47,638 nucleotides of DNA from Parvibaculum sp036499025 (GTDB lineage Bacteria; Pseudomonadota; Alphaproteobacteria; Parvibaculales; Parvibaculaceae): contig DASYEM010000061.1 of the NCBI GenBank assembly GCA_036499025.1, positions 1 to 47,638 on the forward strand, in the 5' to 3' direction. The stretch's first letter is position 1, and each line of letters opens with the position of its first letter. Position numbers and translations under genes: made by a program. Under the pieces are notes generated by a model. The model searched no databases, had not been told where the DNA came from, and saw only the letters and a list, made by a program, of their open reading frames with translations. Shown here piece after piece: positions 1 to 7,793 of the stretch.

Positions 1-779
1 TGCTCGACCTTGATGCCTTCATCGAAGGGCAGGTTCACGGCCGCCTCGATGCACTGGATATTATATTCAGGCGCGAGGAAACCACGGAACTTGCGGGCAT
101 TGGCCTTGCGGAAATTCGCAAAGATTTCCGGCTTGCCGCGCGCCGCTTCCATCTTCTCCGACAGGTCGCGGACTTTTTTCAGCGGGCGCTTTTCAGCGAC
201 GACCTTGCGTGCGAAGGCGATGGCGCCCTCGCGGAGCTTGCCCTCTTCGGTCAGTTCGTCGATGAGGCCCATGTCTTTCGCGGCCTTGGCGGGAACGTGC
301 TGGCCCGACGTCACCATTTCGAGCGCCTTCTCGGCGCCGACGATGCGGGGCAGACGTTGCGTTCCGCCAGCGCCCGGCAGAAGGCCGAGATTGACTTCCG
401 GCAGGCCGCATTTCGCCGAAGGAACGGCGACGCGGTAGTTGCAGGTCAGCGCGACTTCGAGGCCGCCGCCGAGCGCCGTGCCGTGGATCGCGGCGATGAC
501 GGGCTTGGGCGAGTTCTCGATCATGGCGAGAGCGTCGAAGAGGCTCGGGCCAGTCGGCGCCTTGCCGAATTCGGTGATGTCGGCGCCGGCGATGAAGGTC
601 TTGCCTTCGCAGATCAGAACGATGGCTTTCGCTGCGTCATTGGCGAGCGCCTGGCGGATGCCGCCGTCGATGGCGGTGCGCACCGGGCCGGAGAGCGCGT
701 TCACCGGCGGCGAGTTAAGCGTGAGGACGGCGACGTCGCCCTCGATGGTCAGATCGCCGACTTCGTTGATTGCGGTCAT
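1..779 (-). CDS. Bifunctional enoyl-CoA hydratase / 3-hydroxyacyl-CoA dehydrogenase, N-terminal part (cut by window edge)
   Basis: About 259 codons of a minus-strand gene whose 3' part lies outside the window. The start is ATG at 779-777, preceded by the strong ribosome site AGGGAG. The visible part is a crotonase fold: an oxyanion-hole segment like FIAGADITEFGKAP, then HGTALGGGLEVAL and the catalytic-Glu region LPEVNLGLLPGAGGTQRLPR. These are followed by the linker typical of multifunctional FadB/FadJ-type or peroxisomal L-bifunctional enzymes (FANFRKANARKFRGFLAPEY). The family hydrates trans-2-enoyl-CoA in the cytoplasm, and the missing C-terminal part would oxidise the 3-hydroxyacyl-CoA with NAD. 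That the dehydrogenase half exists is inferred from the linker, since it is not in the window. A stand-alone enoyl-CoA hydratase is less likely because reading continues past the usual length without a stop. The gene is divergent from the MoxR/VWA pair. Confidence 0.85.
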   Translation of the reverse strand, partial: MTAINEVGDLTIEGDVAVLTLNSPPVNALSGPVRTAIDGGIRQALANDAAKAIVLICEGKTFIAGADITEFGKAPTGPSLFDALAMIENSPKPVIAAIHGTALGGGLEVALTCNYRVAVPSAKCGLPEVNLGLLPGAGGTQRLPRIVGAEKALEMVTSGQHVPAKAAKDMGLIDELTEEGKLREGAIAFARKVVAEKRPLKKVRDLSEKMEAARGKPEIFANFRKANARKFRGFLAPEYNIQCIEAAVNLPFDEGIKVE

Positions 780-921
780 GTTTCGCTCCCTGAAAGGATT
801 TTTGTTTGTGCTTGCGGAATTTTTATAAGTGCTACCCTATAGCCCAATTGGAACCGAATAAAGCAGGGAAGGGGCGGCGTTAAACGCTCCTCGAACGAAA
901 TTGAACAAGGACAATTCAGGC

Positions 922-1863
922 GTGAACGAGGGCAGCGCCGAAGCCGCCATTGCCTCGATTCAACAGGGTTTTGAGCGCAGCGGATATATCTGCAACGCCA
1001 GCATCGCGACCTCGATCTTTCTGGCCGAGCGGTTGCAAAAGCCGCTTCTCGTCGAAGGTCCTCCCGGCGTGGGCAAGACCGAGCTTGCCAAGGCGACGGC
1101 GGAGCTTGTCGGCAAGCCGCTGATCCGCCTCCAGTGCTATGAAGGGCTCGACGAATCCAAGGCGCTGTACGAGTGGAAATACGGCAAGCAGCTTCTCTAT
1201 ACGCAGGTGCTGAAGGAAAAGCTCGGCGATCTGATGGCGGGTGCGCAGGGCTTGAAGGAGTCCATCGGGCGGCTTCACGATTTCGACGACACGTTCTTCA
1301 GCGAGGAATTCCTCGAGCCGCGTCCGCTGCTGAAAGCGTTGTGGCAGCCCGGCGGGGCCGTGTTGCTGATCGACGAACTCGATAAATCGGATGACGAGTT
1401 CGAGGCGTTCCTCCTGGAAATCCTCTCCGACTATCAGATTTCCATTCCCGAGCTTGGCACGATCAAGGCGCGGACGCCGCCTATCGTCTTCCTCACCTCG
1501 AACAATACGCGCGAGATCGGCGATGCGCTGAAACGCCGTTGCCTGCATCTCTATATTCCGTTCCCCGACACGGCGCTCGAGCAGCGGATCATTCGCTCGC
1601 GCGTGCCGGAAGTCGAAGAGCGGTTGCGCAAGCAGCTCGTCGCTTTCGTGCAGGGTTTGCGCGAACTCGACCTGAAGAAACAACCGGCGGTCAGCGAGAC
1701 GATCGACTGGGCGCGGACGCTGGTTCTGCTTCATGCGCGCGAGCTTGACGCGGAGTTGGTTCGCCGCACATTGAATGTGTTGCTGAAGTTCCAGGACGAC
1801 ATCGACAATGTCGATGCCGAAATCAATGCGCTGACCACCAAGGCGCTGCAAGTGGCGGGCTAG
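922..1863 (+). CDS. MoxR-family AAA+ ATPase (CoxD-like)
   Basis: AAA+ ATPase of about 313 residues. Counted from the GTG at 922, Walker A is GPPGVGKT (about 46-53), Walker B is AVLLIDELD (about 146-154), sensor 1 is TSNN (about 192-195) and an Arg finger lies in KRR (about 204-206). I prefer GTG at 922 because AAGGA lies 11 bases upstream; a TTG at 901 in the same frame would add seven residues. MoxR ATPases work with VWA-domain partners as chaperones that insert metals or remodel complexes, and CoxD is the member that matures the Mo/Cu active site of CO dehydrogenase. The VWA partner begins 3 bases after this stop. No CO dehydrogenase genes are visible, so the client is unknown. Confidence 0.88.
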   Translation: MNEGSAEAAIASIQQGFERSGYICNASIATSIFLAERLQKPLLVEGPPGVGKTELAKATAELVGKPLIRLQCYEGLDESKALYEWKYGKQLLYTQVLKEKLGDLMAGAQGLKESIGRLHDFDDTFFSEEFLEPRPLLKALWQPGGAVLLIDELDKSDDEFEAFLLEILSDYQISIPELGTIKARTPPIVFLTSNNTREIGDALKRRCLHLYIPFPDTALEQRIIRSRVPEVEERLRKQLVAFVQGLRELDLKKQPAVSETIDWARTLVLLHARELDAELVRRTLNVLLKFQDDIDNVDAEINALTTKALQVAG

Positions 1864-1866
1864 GCC

Positions 1867-3291
1867 ATGACCGAAGTTCTGGGAGATTTCATCCGGGCAT
1901 TGCGCGCCGCGGACATCCGCGTCTCGACGTCGGAATCGATCGACGCCGGCAATGTCGTCGACCTCGTCGGCTTTGGCGATCGGATGATGCTGCGCAACGG
2001 GCTCTCTCAGGTGCTTGCCAAAAGCGAGGACGAGAAAGAAGCCTTCCGCGAAACCTTCGATCGTTTCTTCGCCTTCGATCAGTTCAAGTCGCGCGGGCAG
2101 GCCGAGGAGAGCGTGAGCGACGAGCAAAGCGACGGCGAGGATGGAGAAGGAAGACCGCAACAGGGGCAATCCGGCGGCATGCCGGGACCCGGTGGCGGCG
2201 GCATGGAGGGCGAGCCTTCCGGCGATGCACCGAGCGCCGAAGACCTCGTTGAGATGCTTGAGAGCGGCGATCAGGCGGCGCTCCAGATGGCGCTGGCGGA
2301 GGCTGCCCGCGAGGCGCAGCTCAATCGCATCCGTCTTTTCACGCAACGCGGCATGTATGTGCGGCGCATGATGGAGATCATGGGGCTCAACGGGCTTCAG
2401 GACGAGATAGAGCGGCGCGAGGATAGCGGTGAACAGGGCCGGGCCGATGCCTTGCGCGGCTTGCGAGATCAGTTGCGGGCCGATGTGCGCGACTATGTCG
2501 AAAAGCAGCTTGAAATTTTCACCGCCAATTCGGGCCGCCAGTTGCGCGAGGAAGTGCTCTCGCAGGTGAGACTTGGCAATATCGACATGCGCGACATGAA
2601 GATCATGCGCGGGCTCGTCGCCAAGATGGCAAAGCGCCTTGTCGCGCTGCATTCGCGGCGGAAGAAAGTCGATAAGCGCGGGCAGCTCGACGTGCGGCGC
2701 ACCATCCGCGCCAATGTCGAATTTGACGGGCTGATGTTTCACACGATCTGGAAGCAACAAAAAATCGACCGTCCGAAGGTCATGGCGATTTGCGACGTCT
2801 CGGGGTCCGTTGCGCAGGTCGCACGCTTCCTGCTGATGTTCCTCTACAGCATCCAGGAAGTGCTGCCGCGTGTGCGCTCCTTTGCCTTTTCGGGCCAGCT
2901 CGGCGAAACGACCAGATTGTTCGAGACGACACGCAAGATCGAGGAGGCCATTACCGGCGCGCTGCGCGAGCATGGCGGCGGTTCGACGGATTATGGTCAG
3001 GCATTCGTCGATTTCGAACGGTTAGCGCTAGACGATGTCGATCACCGCACCACGGTGCTGATCCTCGGGGACGCGCGCTCCAATTATGGCAATCCGCGCG
3101 GCGATATTCTGAAAAAGATCCACGCACGGGCCCGCCGCGTCATCTGGCTCAACCCGGAACCGCAAAGCATGTGGAATTCCGGCGACAGTGAAATGAAACG
3201 TTTGCAGCCCTATTGCGACAGCGCCAAGACCTGCGCCTCCCTAAAAGACCTCGAACGGGTCGTTTCCGAGCTTTTGCGCCACGCAAGTTGA
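1867..3291 (+). CDS. VWA-domain protein, CoxE-like (partner of the MoxR ATPase)
   Basis: Protein of 474 residues starting 3 bases after the ATPase stop, so the two are almost certainly co-transcribed. The N-terminal half is helical and charged, with an acidic, glycine-rich low-complexity linker around residues 80-120. The C-terminal half is a von Willebrand A domain (CoxE/DUF58-like). It has a complete MIDAS site: DVSGS at 310-314, a Thr in GGGSTDYG near 372, and an Asp in ILGDARSNY near 402. Such proteins bind a divalent metal and act with a MoxR ATPase on a client enzyme in the cytoplasm. No signal peptide is seen. The family call is firm; the client is unknown. Confidence 0.88.
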   Translation: MTEVLGDFIRALRAADIRVSTSESIDAGNVVDLVGFGDRMMLRNGLSQVLAKSEDEKEAFRETFDRFFAFDQFKSRGQAEESVSDEQSDGEDGEGRPQQGQSGGMPGPGGGGMEGEPSGDAPSAEDLVEMLESGDQAALQMALAEAAREAQLNRIRLFTQRGMYVRRMMEIMGLNGLQDEIERREDSGEQGRADALRGLRDQLRADVRDYVEKQLEIFTANSGRQLREEVLSQVRLGNIDMRDMKIMRGLVAKMAKRLVALHSRRKKVDKRGQLDVRRTIRANVEFDGLMFHTIWKQQKIDRPKVMAICDVSGSVAQVARFLLMFLYSIQEVLPRVRSFAFSGQLGETTRLFETTRKIEEAITGALREHGGGSTDYGQAFVDFERLALDDVDHRTTVLILGDARSNYGNPRGDILKKIHARARRVIWLNPEPQSMWNSGDSEMKRLQPYCDSAKTCASLKDLERVVSELLRHAS

Positions 3292-3476
3292 GGTTTGGCC
3301 CAAGGCTCCCACGACTCGGATTGGCAGGTCTTCGAACCTCCGATAAGGTGATTTTGTCCCGTTTTGACGCGTTGTGCCGCGTAAAATCGGGGCATGGGGC
3401 CTGCAACGGGGGGTCTCAGTAGAACCATTTTTAGACGGGCGCTGTTTGCGCTCGCCTTTCGTTTGTCGGGGGCCTC

Positions 3477-4541
3477 GTGGCTGAGACCGTAGTCGTGCGT
3501 ATTTGTCTGGCCGTGTTCGCGCTGGCATTCTTTTCGGATGCCGTGGCGGCAAAACCCTTGTCGCTGACGCCGCCGCATCTTGCCGCGTCCGAAGGGACGC
3601 TGGCGGCGCCGACGGGCTCCATCTCCAGAGCCACGCTGAAGACGAAGACGCCGATGCCACCCATGCAGACGCCGGTTGCCGCGTTCCCATCCGTTCCTTC
3701 TGCGACTGCGGTTTCCGCCGTGCCGAAAGTTCAGGCCGGGAAGACAAAGATTAATGTCGTCGTCTTCGGCGACTCGCTTGGCGACGGGCTTTGGGCCGGG
3801 CTCTATCACCAGTTGCGCCAGGACAAGCGCTTCAACGTCATCCGCAAGTCGCGCGTCGCGACCGGTTTCGTGCGCAAGGATTATTACGACTGGAGCGAAG
3901 GCGTGCGAGCGGCGGCCGCCGATACGCGCATCGACATCGCTGTCGTCATCATGGGCACCAATGATCGCCAGACGATCGTCGAAGACGGCGCACGTTATGG
4001 GCTCTTCGCGCCGAAATGGCGCGAAGTCTATCAATCGCGCGTCGATGATTTCACGGCGACGCTCAAGGCGTCCGGCGCGCGCATCTACTGGGTTGGCCTG
4101 CCCGTCATGCGCAGCGCGGGCTTCGAGCGCGACATGGAGAGTTTCACCGAGATTTTTGAAAAGCGCGCGGCGGAGAATGGCGCCATTTTCGTGCCGACGC
4201 ATAATCTGATGACCGATAAGGACGGCAATTATTCCGCCTATGGTCTCGATGCGTCAGGCCGCAAGCGCTTGCTGCGCGCCGAAGACGGCATTCACTTCAC
4301 GATGGAAGGCTATGAGCTGCTCGCGCGTGCGGTCAGCAAGAAAATAGAGAGCGATGTCGCGGGCGGCGTTGTCGTCGCCAACGCGTCGGCGGGGGCCGTG
4401 TCCTCCGCGGCGGCGGAAGCGTCGCCGGACGAACCGAAGTCGGCCTTATCGATTGGATTGAAGGCGCAAATTTATGATGTGGCGGAAGGCCGTCCCGGCC
4501 GCAGCGACGACTGGCGCTGGTCCGGCGGCGTCACGCGTTGA
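3477..4541 (+). CDS. Secreted SGNH hydrolase, DUF459-like
   Basis: Protein of 354 residues from GTG at 3477, the first start after an in-frame stop at 3432; a G-rich ribosome site lies about 5 bases upstream. A signal peptide (VVVRICLAVFALAFFSDAVA) is followed by a Pro/Thr/Ala-rich linker to about residue 90. The SGNH fold then shows block I FGDSLGDG (nucleophile Ser100), block III GTNDRQ (160-165) and block V DGIHF (Asp270, His273), so the catalytic triad is intact. Family members are esterases or acyl-transfer partners acting in the periplasm. It lies 4 bases before a second SGNH gene and upstream of an MBOAT acyltransferase, which suggests O-acylation or deacylation of an envelope glycan. 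The tail after about residue 300 is low in complexity. Confidence 0.82.
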   Translation: MAETVVVRICLAVFALAFFSDAVAAKPLSLTPPHLAASEGTLAAPTGSISRATLKTKTPMPPMQTPVAAFPSVPSATAVSAVPKVQAGKTKINVVVFGDSLGDGLWAGLYHQLRQDKRFNVIRKSRVATGFVRKDYYDWSEGVRAAAADTRIDIAVVIMGTNDRQTIVEDGARYGLFAPKWREVYQSRVDDFTATLKASGARIYWVGLPVMRSAGFERDMESFTEIFEKRAAENGAIFVPTHNLMTDKDGNYSAYGLDASGRKRLLRAEDGIHFTMEGYELLARAVSKKIESDVAGGVVVANASAGAVSSAAAEASPDEPKSALSIGLKAQIYDVAEGRPGRSDDWRWSGGVTR

Positions 4542-4545
4542 ACGC

Positions 4546-5778
4546 ATGACATTGCGGCGCGCCTCGCGGCTCACAAGCTGGCGCGGTTTCGCCGCGCTTC
4601 TGCTTTTGCCCGTTCTTGTTTCCGCTTGCGCCGCCGCGCCCAACTGCCCGCAAGCCGCACCGCAACCGGATCTCGCTCGGTTTTATGCCTCGCTCGACGA
4701 GCTGAAATCCGGGGCGCGGAAAACGCCGGTCACTGTTCTGCATATCGGCGACAGCCATATCGCGCTCGACCATATGACGGGCGTGTTGCGCGCGCGCTGG
4801 CAAGCTGCGTTCGGCGATGCGGGGCGCGGGCTGCCGCCGGGCGTGGCCTATCCCTATTATTCGCCACAGGGCTATACGGTCGCGATGAGCGGTCCGTGGG
4901 CCGTCGCGTCGAGCCTCAAGGCGGGTGTAGCGGGGCCCTTCGGGCTGCAAGGGTTCCGCGTTTCCTCAGCAAGCGCCGGGGCTGAGATCGCGCTGCAGAC
5001 GGGGCATGACGTCGGCATGGTCGAGATCGACGCGATGGGCGGACCGACGAGCGGATCGCTGCTGCTGAAGCTCGACGGTGCCGCTCCGCTCCGGCTTTCG
5101 ACGCGGGCAAGTTCGCCCGGTCTTGTCCGGCTTCACGCTCCTGCCGCCGCCGCGCATCGCGTCTTGCTGACGCCTCTGGGCGACGGGCCTGTCACGCTGC
5201 TCGGCTGGGCGATGCTGACGGGCAAGCCCGGCATTCGCTATGACAGCTACGGCATTTCCGGCGCGACGCTCGATGTCGTCAGTCACTGGGATGCGGCCAT
5301 TGTCGATGAACAGATCAGGGCGCTTGCGCCCGATCTCATCATGCTCGGCTACGGCACCAACGAAGGCTTCAACGACCGGCTTGATCTCGGCGCTTACGCG
5401 GCACGTCTCGAAGCTTTGATCGTGCGCTTGAAACGCCTCGCGCCGAATGCCTCCATCGCGGTGCTGGGTTCCTTCGACGGGGCGCGACGCGCCAAGCCCG
5501 GCGCGGTAAAGATCTGCGGCGACGGCTGGATGACGCCGCCAAAGCTTGGCCCTTTGCGCGAAACCCAGAAGCAGGTCGCCGAGCGCGCGGGCGCGACCTT
5601 TTTCGACGGATCGCGCGTGATGGGACAGGCCTGCGGCATCGAACAATGGGTGAACGGGACGCCGCCTCTCGCCTGGCCCGATCACGTCCATCTGAGGCCC
5701 GAAGGCTCGCGCCGCGCCGGGGCCGCGCTCTGGGCGGAACTGATGGGCGCCTATGAGGCGAGAGCCTGCGCCCGTTAA
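4546..5778 (+). CDS. SGNH-hydrolase lipoprotein (second SGNH protein of the acylation locus)
   Basis: Protein of 410 residues. A longer reading frame starts at 4474 inside the preceding gene, but ATG at 4546, 4 bases after that gene's stop, gives a clean lipoprotein signal peptide: basic N-terminus, LLLLPVLVSAC and a lipobox Cys near residue 28. I therefore use 4546. The SGNH motifs are GDSH (68-71, Ser70), GTNE (270-273, Asn272) and DHVH (Asp379, His382). A beta-rich insert between blocks I and III resembles the carbohydrate-handling domains of AlgX- or PatB-type acetyltransferase partners; that comparison is by architecture only. Predicted to be a membrane-anchored periplasmic protein acting with the MBOAT protein encoded 154 bases downstream. 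Substrate unknown. Confidence 0.78.
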   Translation: MTLRRASRLTSWRGFAALLLLPVLVSACAAAPNCPQAAPQPDLARFYASLDELKSGARKTPVTVLHIGDSHIALDHMTGVLRARWQAAFGDAGRGLPPGVAYPYYSPQGYTVAMSGPWAVASSLKAGVAGPFGLQGFRVSSASAGAEIALQTGHDVGMVEIDAMGGPTSGSLLLKLDGAAPLRLSTRASSPGLVRLHAPAAAAHRVLLTPLGDGPVTLLGWAMLTGKPGIRYDSYGISGATLDVVSHWDAAIVDEQIRALAPDLIMLGYGTNEGFNDRLDLGAYAARLEALIVRLKRLAPNASIAVLGSFDGARRAKPGAVKICGDGWMTPPKLGPLRETQKQVAERAGATFFDGSRVMGQACGIEQWVNGTPPLAWPDHVHLRPEGSRRAGAALWAELMGAYEARACAR

Positions 5779-5833
5779 CTATAAGTCCAAGCATTGATTG
5801 AGGTTTTTGGTCCGCTGTTCGATATTGGGACAA

Positions 5834-5855
5834 GCCGTCATGCCCTCCTGACGGC
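5834..5855. other. Inverted repeat in the leader of the MBOAT gene
   Basis: A 7-bp perfect stem (GCCGTCA with TGACGGC) and an 8-base loop lie about 78 bases before the MBOAT start. No T-run follows on either strand, so it is not an obvious terminator. It could be an operator or a leader hairpin; no function can be assigned. Confidence 0.3.
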
Positions 5856-5932
5856 GAGGTCGCGCCAGCTTTCCGCATCCCGCGGCGTCCGGGCGCGCGC
5901 CTGTATGAGTGCAACCGGGGCTCAAGCGGCGC

Positions 5933-7384
5933 ATGCTTTTTCCGACCCTCGAATTCGGAATTTTCTTCCTGATCGTTTTCACGGTCAGCTGGGGCATGCG
6001 CTGGACTCCATCTCCGCGCAAATGGTTTCTCGTCGGCGCGAGCTACTTCTTCTATGGCTGGTGGGACTGGCGTTTCACGATCCTGCTTTTCGGCACAACG
6101 CTCTTCAATTATCTGGGCGGCCTTGCGCTGGCGCAAACGGAGCGCACGGGTTTGCGCAAGTTCATCGTCGGCGCGACGGTCGCCGTCGATCTCGGCGTCC
6201 TCGCCTTTTTCAAATATTACGACTTCTTCCTCACCTCGCTCGACGGCATCCTGACGACGTTGGGCCTGACGCGTGATCTGCCTTTCCTTGAGGTCATTCT
6301 GCCGATCGGCATTTCATTCTTCACCTTTCAGGGCATCTCTTACGTCGTCGATGTTTATCGCGGCCACATCCAGGCCGAGAAGTCGCTGCTCGACGTGATG
6401 CTGTTCAAGTCGTTCTTTCCACAGCTTGTCGCCGGCCCCATCGTGCGCGCGGCGGATTTCATTCCGCAGCTTCATGCGCCGGTGCGTTTGACGCGCGAGC
6501 ATGTCGCGGTTGGTGTCGTGCTGATCCTGTCGGGCCTCGCCAAGAAGATGGTGATCGCCAATTACCTCGCCACCGAACTTGTCGATCCGGTCTTCTTCGA
6601 CCCGACAGCGGTCGGCGCGCTCGATCTGCTGATCGGCGTCTATGGTTATGCGATCCAGATTTATTGCGATTTTTCGGGCTATAGCGACATCGCCATCGGC
6701 ATCGCGGCGCTGCTCGGCTATCGCTTTCTGCCGAACTTCAATCAGCCTTATCGCGCCGCCAGTTTGCAGGATTTCTGGCGACGCTGGCATATCTCTTTGT
6801 CGACATGGTTGCGCGACTATCTTTATATCCCGCTCGGCGGCAATCGACATGGCGAGGCGCAGCGTTATCGCAATCTCTTCATCACCATGTTTCTCGGCGG
6901 ACTCTGGCACGGCGCGGCCTGGACCTTCATATTCTGGGGTTCGTTCCACGGCGCGATGCTGGGGTTTGAACAATGGGCGCGCAAGAAGTTCGACGAACTG
7001 ATGCCGTCCCATGCCGATGCGCCGGGAATTTTTGCGAAGGTCGGAAATTTCGCGCAGCATGCCGTTGGCGTGGTCTGGACGTTTCATCTCGTCTGCTTTG
7101 CGTGGATTTTCTTTCGTGCCGACAGTTTCGGCACGGCTTGGGACTATTTGAAAGGTTTCTTCGACAGGTCGAACGCCAATGAGCACGTGACGCCGTTCAT
7201 TGTGGGTCTCGTTGCGCTGGGCATGTTGTTCCAGTTCACGCCGCGCGATCTTGGCCGCGAGCTGGCCTTGAGCTTGCGCACATTACCTGCGGCGGGATTG
7301 GGTTTGCTGCTCGGCTTCGGCATTCTGGCGATCTGGTCCGTCGCGCCCGAGGGTGTTGCGCCCTTCATCTACTTTCAGTTCTGA
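5933..7384 (+). CDS. MBOAT family membrane O-acyltransferase (AlgI-like)
   Basis: Polytopic membrane protein of 483 residues. ATG at 5933 gives the N-terminus MLFPTLEFGIFF, typical of AlgI-like proteins; a GTG at 5909 in frame would add eight residues that do not look conserved. The core motifs are present: DFSGYSDIAIGIA, FWRRWHISLSTWLRDYLYIP and LGGLWHGAAW, with the presumed catalytic His326. Family members move acyl groups from a cytoplasmic donor across the membrane to a periplasmic SGNH partner, as in alginate, cellulose, peptidoglycan or teichoic-acid acylation. Two SGNH genes precede it and a small membrane protein follows after 11 bases. The acylated polymer cannot be inferred from this window. 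Confidence 0.92.
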   Translation: MLFPTLEFGIFFLIVFTVSWGMRWTPSPRKWFLVGASYFFYGWWDWRFTILLFGTTLFNYLGGLALAQTERTGLRKFIVGATVAVDLGVLAFFKYYDFFLTSLDGILTTLGLTRDLPFLEVILPIGISFFTFQGISYVVDVYRGHIQAEKSLLDVMLFKSFFPQLVAGPIVRAADFIPQLHAPVRLTREHVAVGVVLILSGLAKKMVIANYLATELVDPVFFDPTAVGALDLLIGVYGYAIQIYCDFSGYSDIAIGIAALLGYRFLPNFNQPYRAASLQDFWRRWHISLSTWLRDYLYIPLGGNRHGEAQRYRNLFITMFLGGLWHGAAWTFIFWGSFHGAMLGFEQWARKKFDELMPSHADAPGIFAKVGNFAQHAVGVVWTFHLVCFAWIFFRADSFGTAWDYLKGFFDRSNANEHVTPFIVGLVALGMLFQFTPRDLGRELALSLRTLPAAGLGLLLGFGILAIWSVAPEGVAPFIYFQF

Positions 7385-7395
7385 GGAGGGACACG

Positions 7396-7791
7396 ATGCT
7401 CGACCTGCTCGAACGAGATCACGAAGAGGAAGCGAAGGCCGAAATCATCACGGTCTTCGGCCTTGAGAGCGAAGCCGAGACGCGGCGCAATGTCGGTCGT
7501 TTCACGCGCGCCATGTGGATCGCGGTTTTTCTGCTGCTGCTTTTCAACAGCGGCCAACTCATCACGGTGGTCAACGGCTTCGGTGTCGGACCGGTGCAGG
7601 ATACCGCCGTTGCGCTGGCGACGACGTGGAACGAGCAGATGGAAAAGAACGGCCTTACCAGGCCGGTCGATATTGTGCGCGGCTGGATGATCGGGTTGCG
7701 CGATCTGGACTGGAGCGCCTTCTCTTCCGCGCCGAAGGTCGATCGCGGGGCCGACCTGCTGCGTGGCGCGCAGGACGGGACGTCGGGCTGA
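7396..7791 (+). CDS. Small single-pass membrane protein, last gene of the acylation locus
   Basis: Protein of 131 residues that I do not recognise. The ATG at 7396 has GGAGGG about 7 bases upstream. There is a charged N-terminal segment (1-38) rich in Glu and Arg, one strong membrane helix (about 40-60, WIAVFLLLLFNSGQLITVV) and a C-terminal soluble part of about 70 residues. It starts 11 bases after the MBOAT stop and is probably in the same transcript. Its size and topology fit an accessory membrane subunit of the acyltransferase, which is an inference from context. The gene ends 2 bases before the convergent hybrid kinase. Confidence 0.7.
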   Translation: MLDLLERDHEEEAKAEIITVFGLESEAETRRNVGRFTRAMWIAVFLLLLFNSGQLITVVNGFGVGPVQDTAVALATTWNEQMEKNGLTRPVDIVRGWMIGLRDLDWSAFSSAPKVDRGADLLRGAQDGTSG

Positions 7792-7793
7792 CC

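Noticed and set aside
861..895. GGAAC before the MoxR gene as an EcfG promoter
   Set aside because: The next CGTT is 23 bases away instead of 16 or 17.
916..2973. Open frame of 685 codons on the minus strand across the MoxR and VWA genes
   Set aside because: Antisense shadow of two well-supported genes; the translation is rich in His/Arg/Ala/Gln and matches no family.
3358..3395. TTGACG and TAAAAT upstream of the DUF459-like gene as a promoter
   Set aside because: Spacing is only 12 bases, too short for a sigma-70 promoter.
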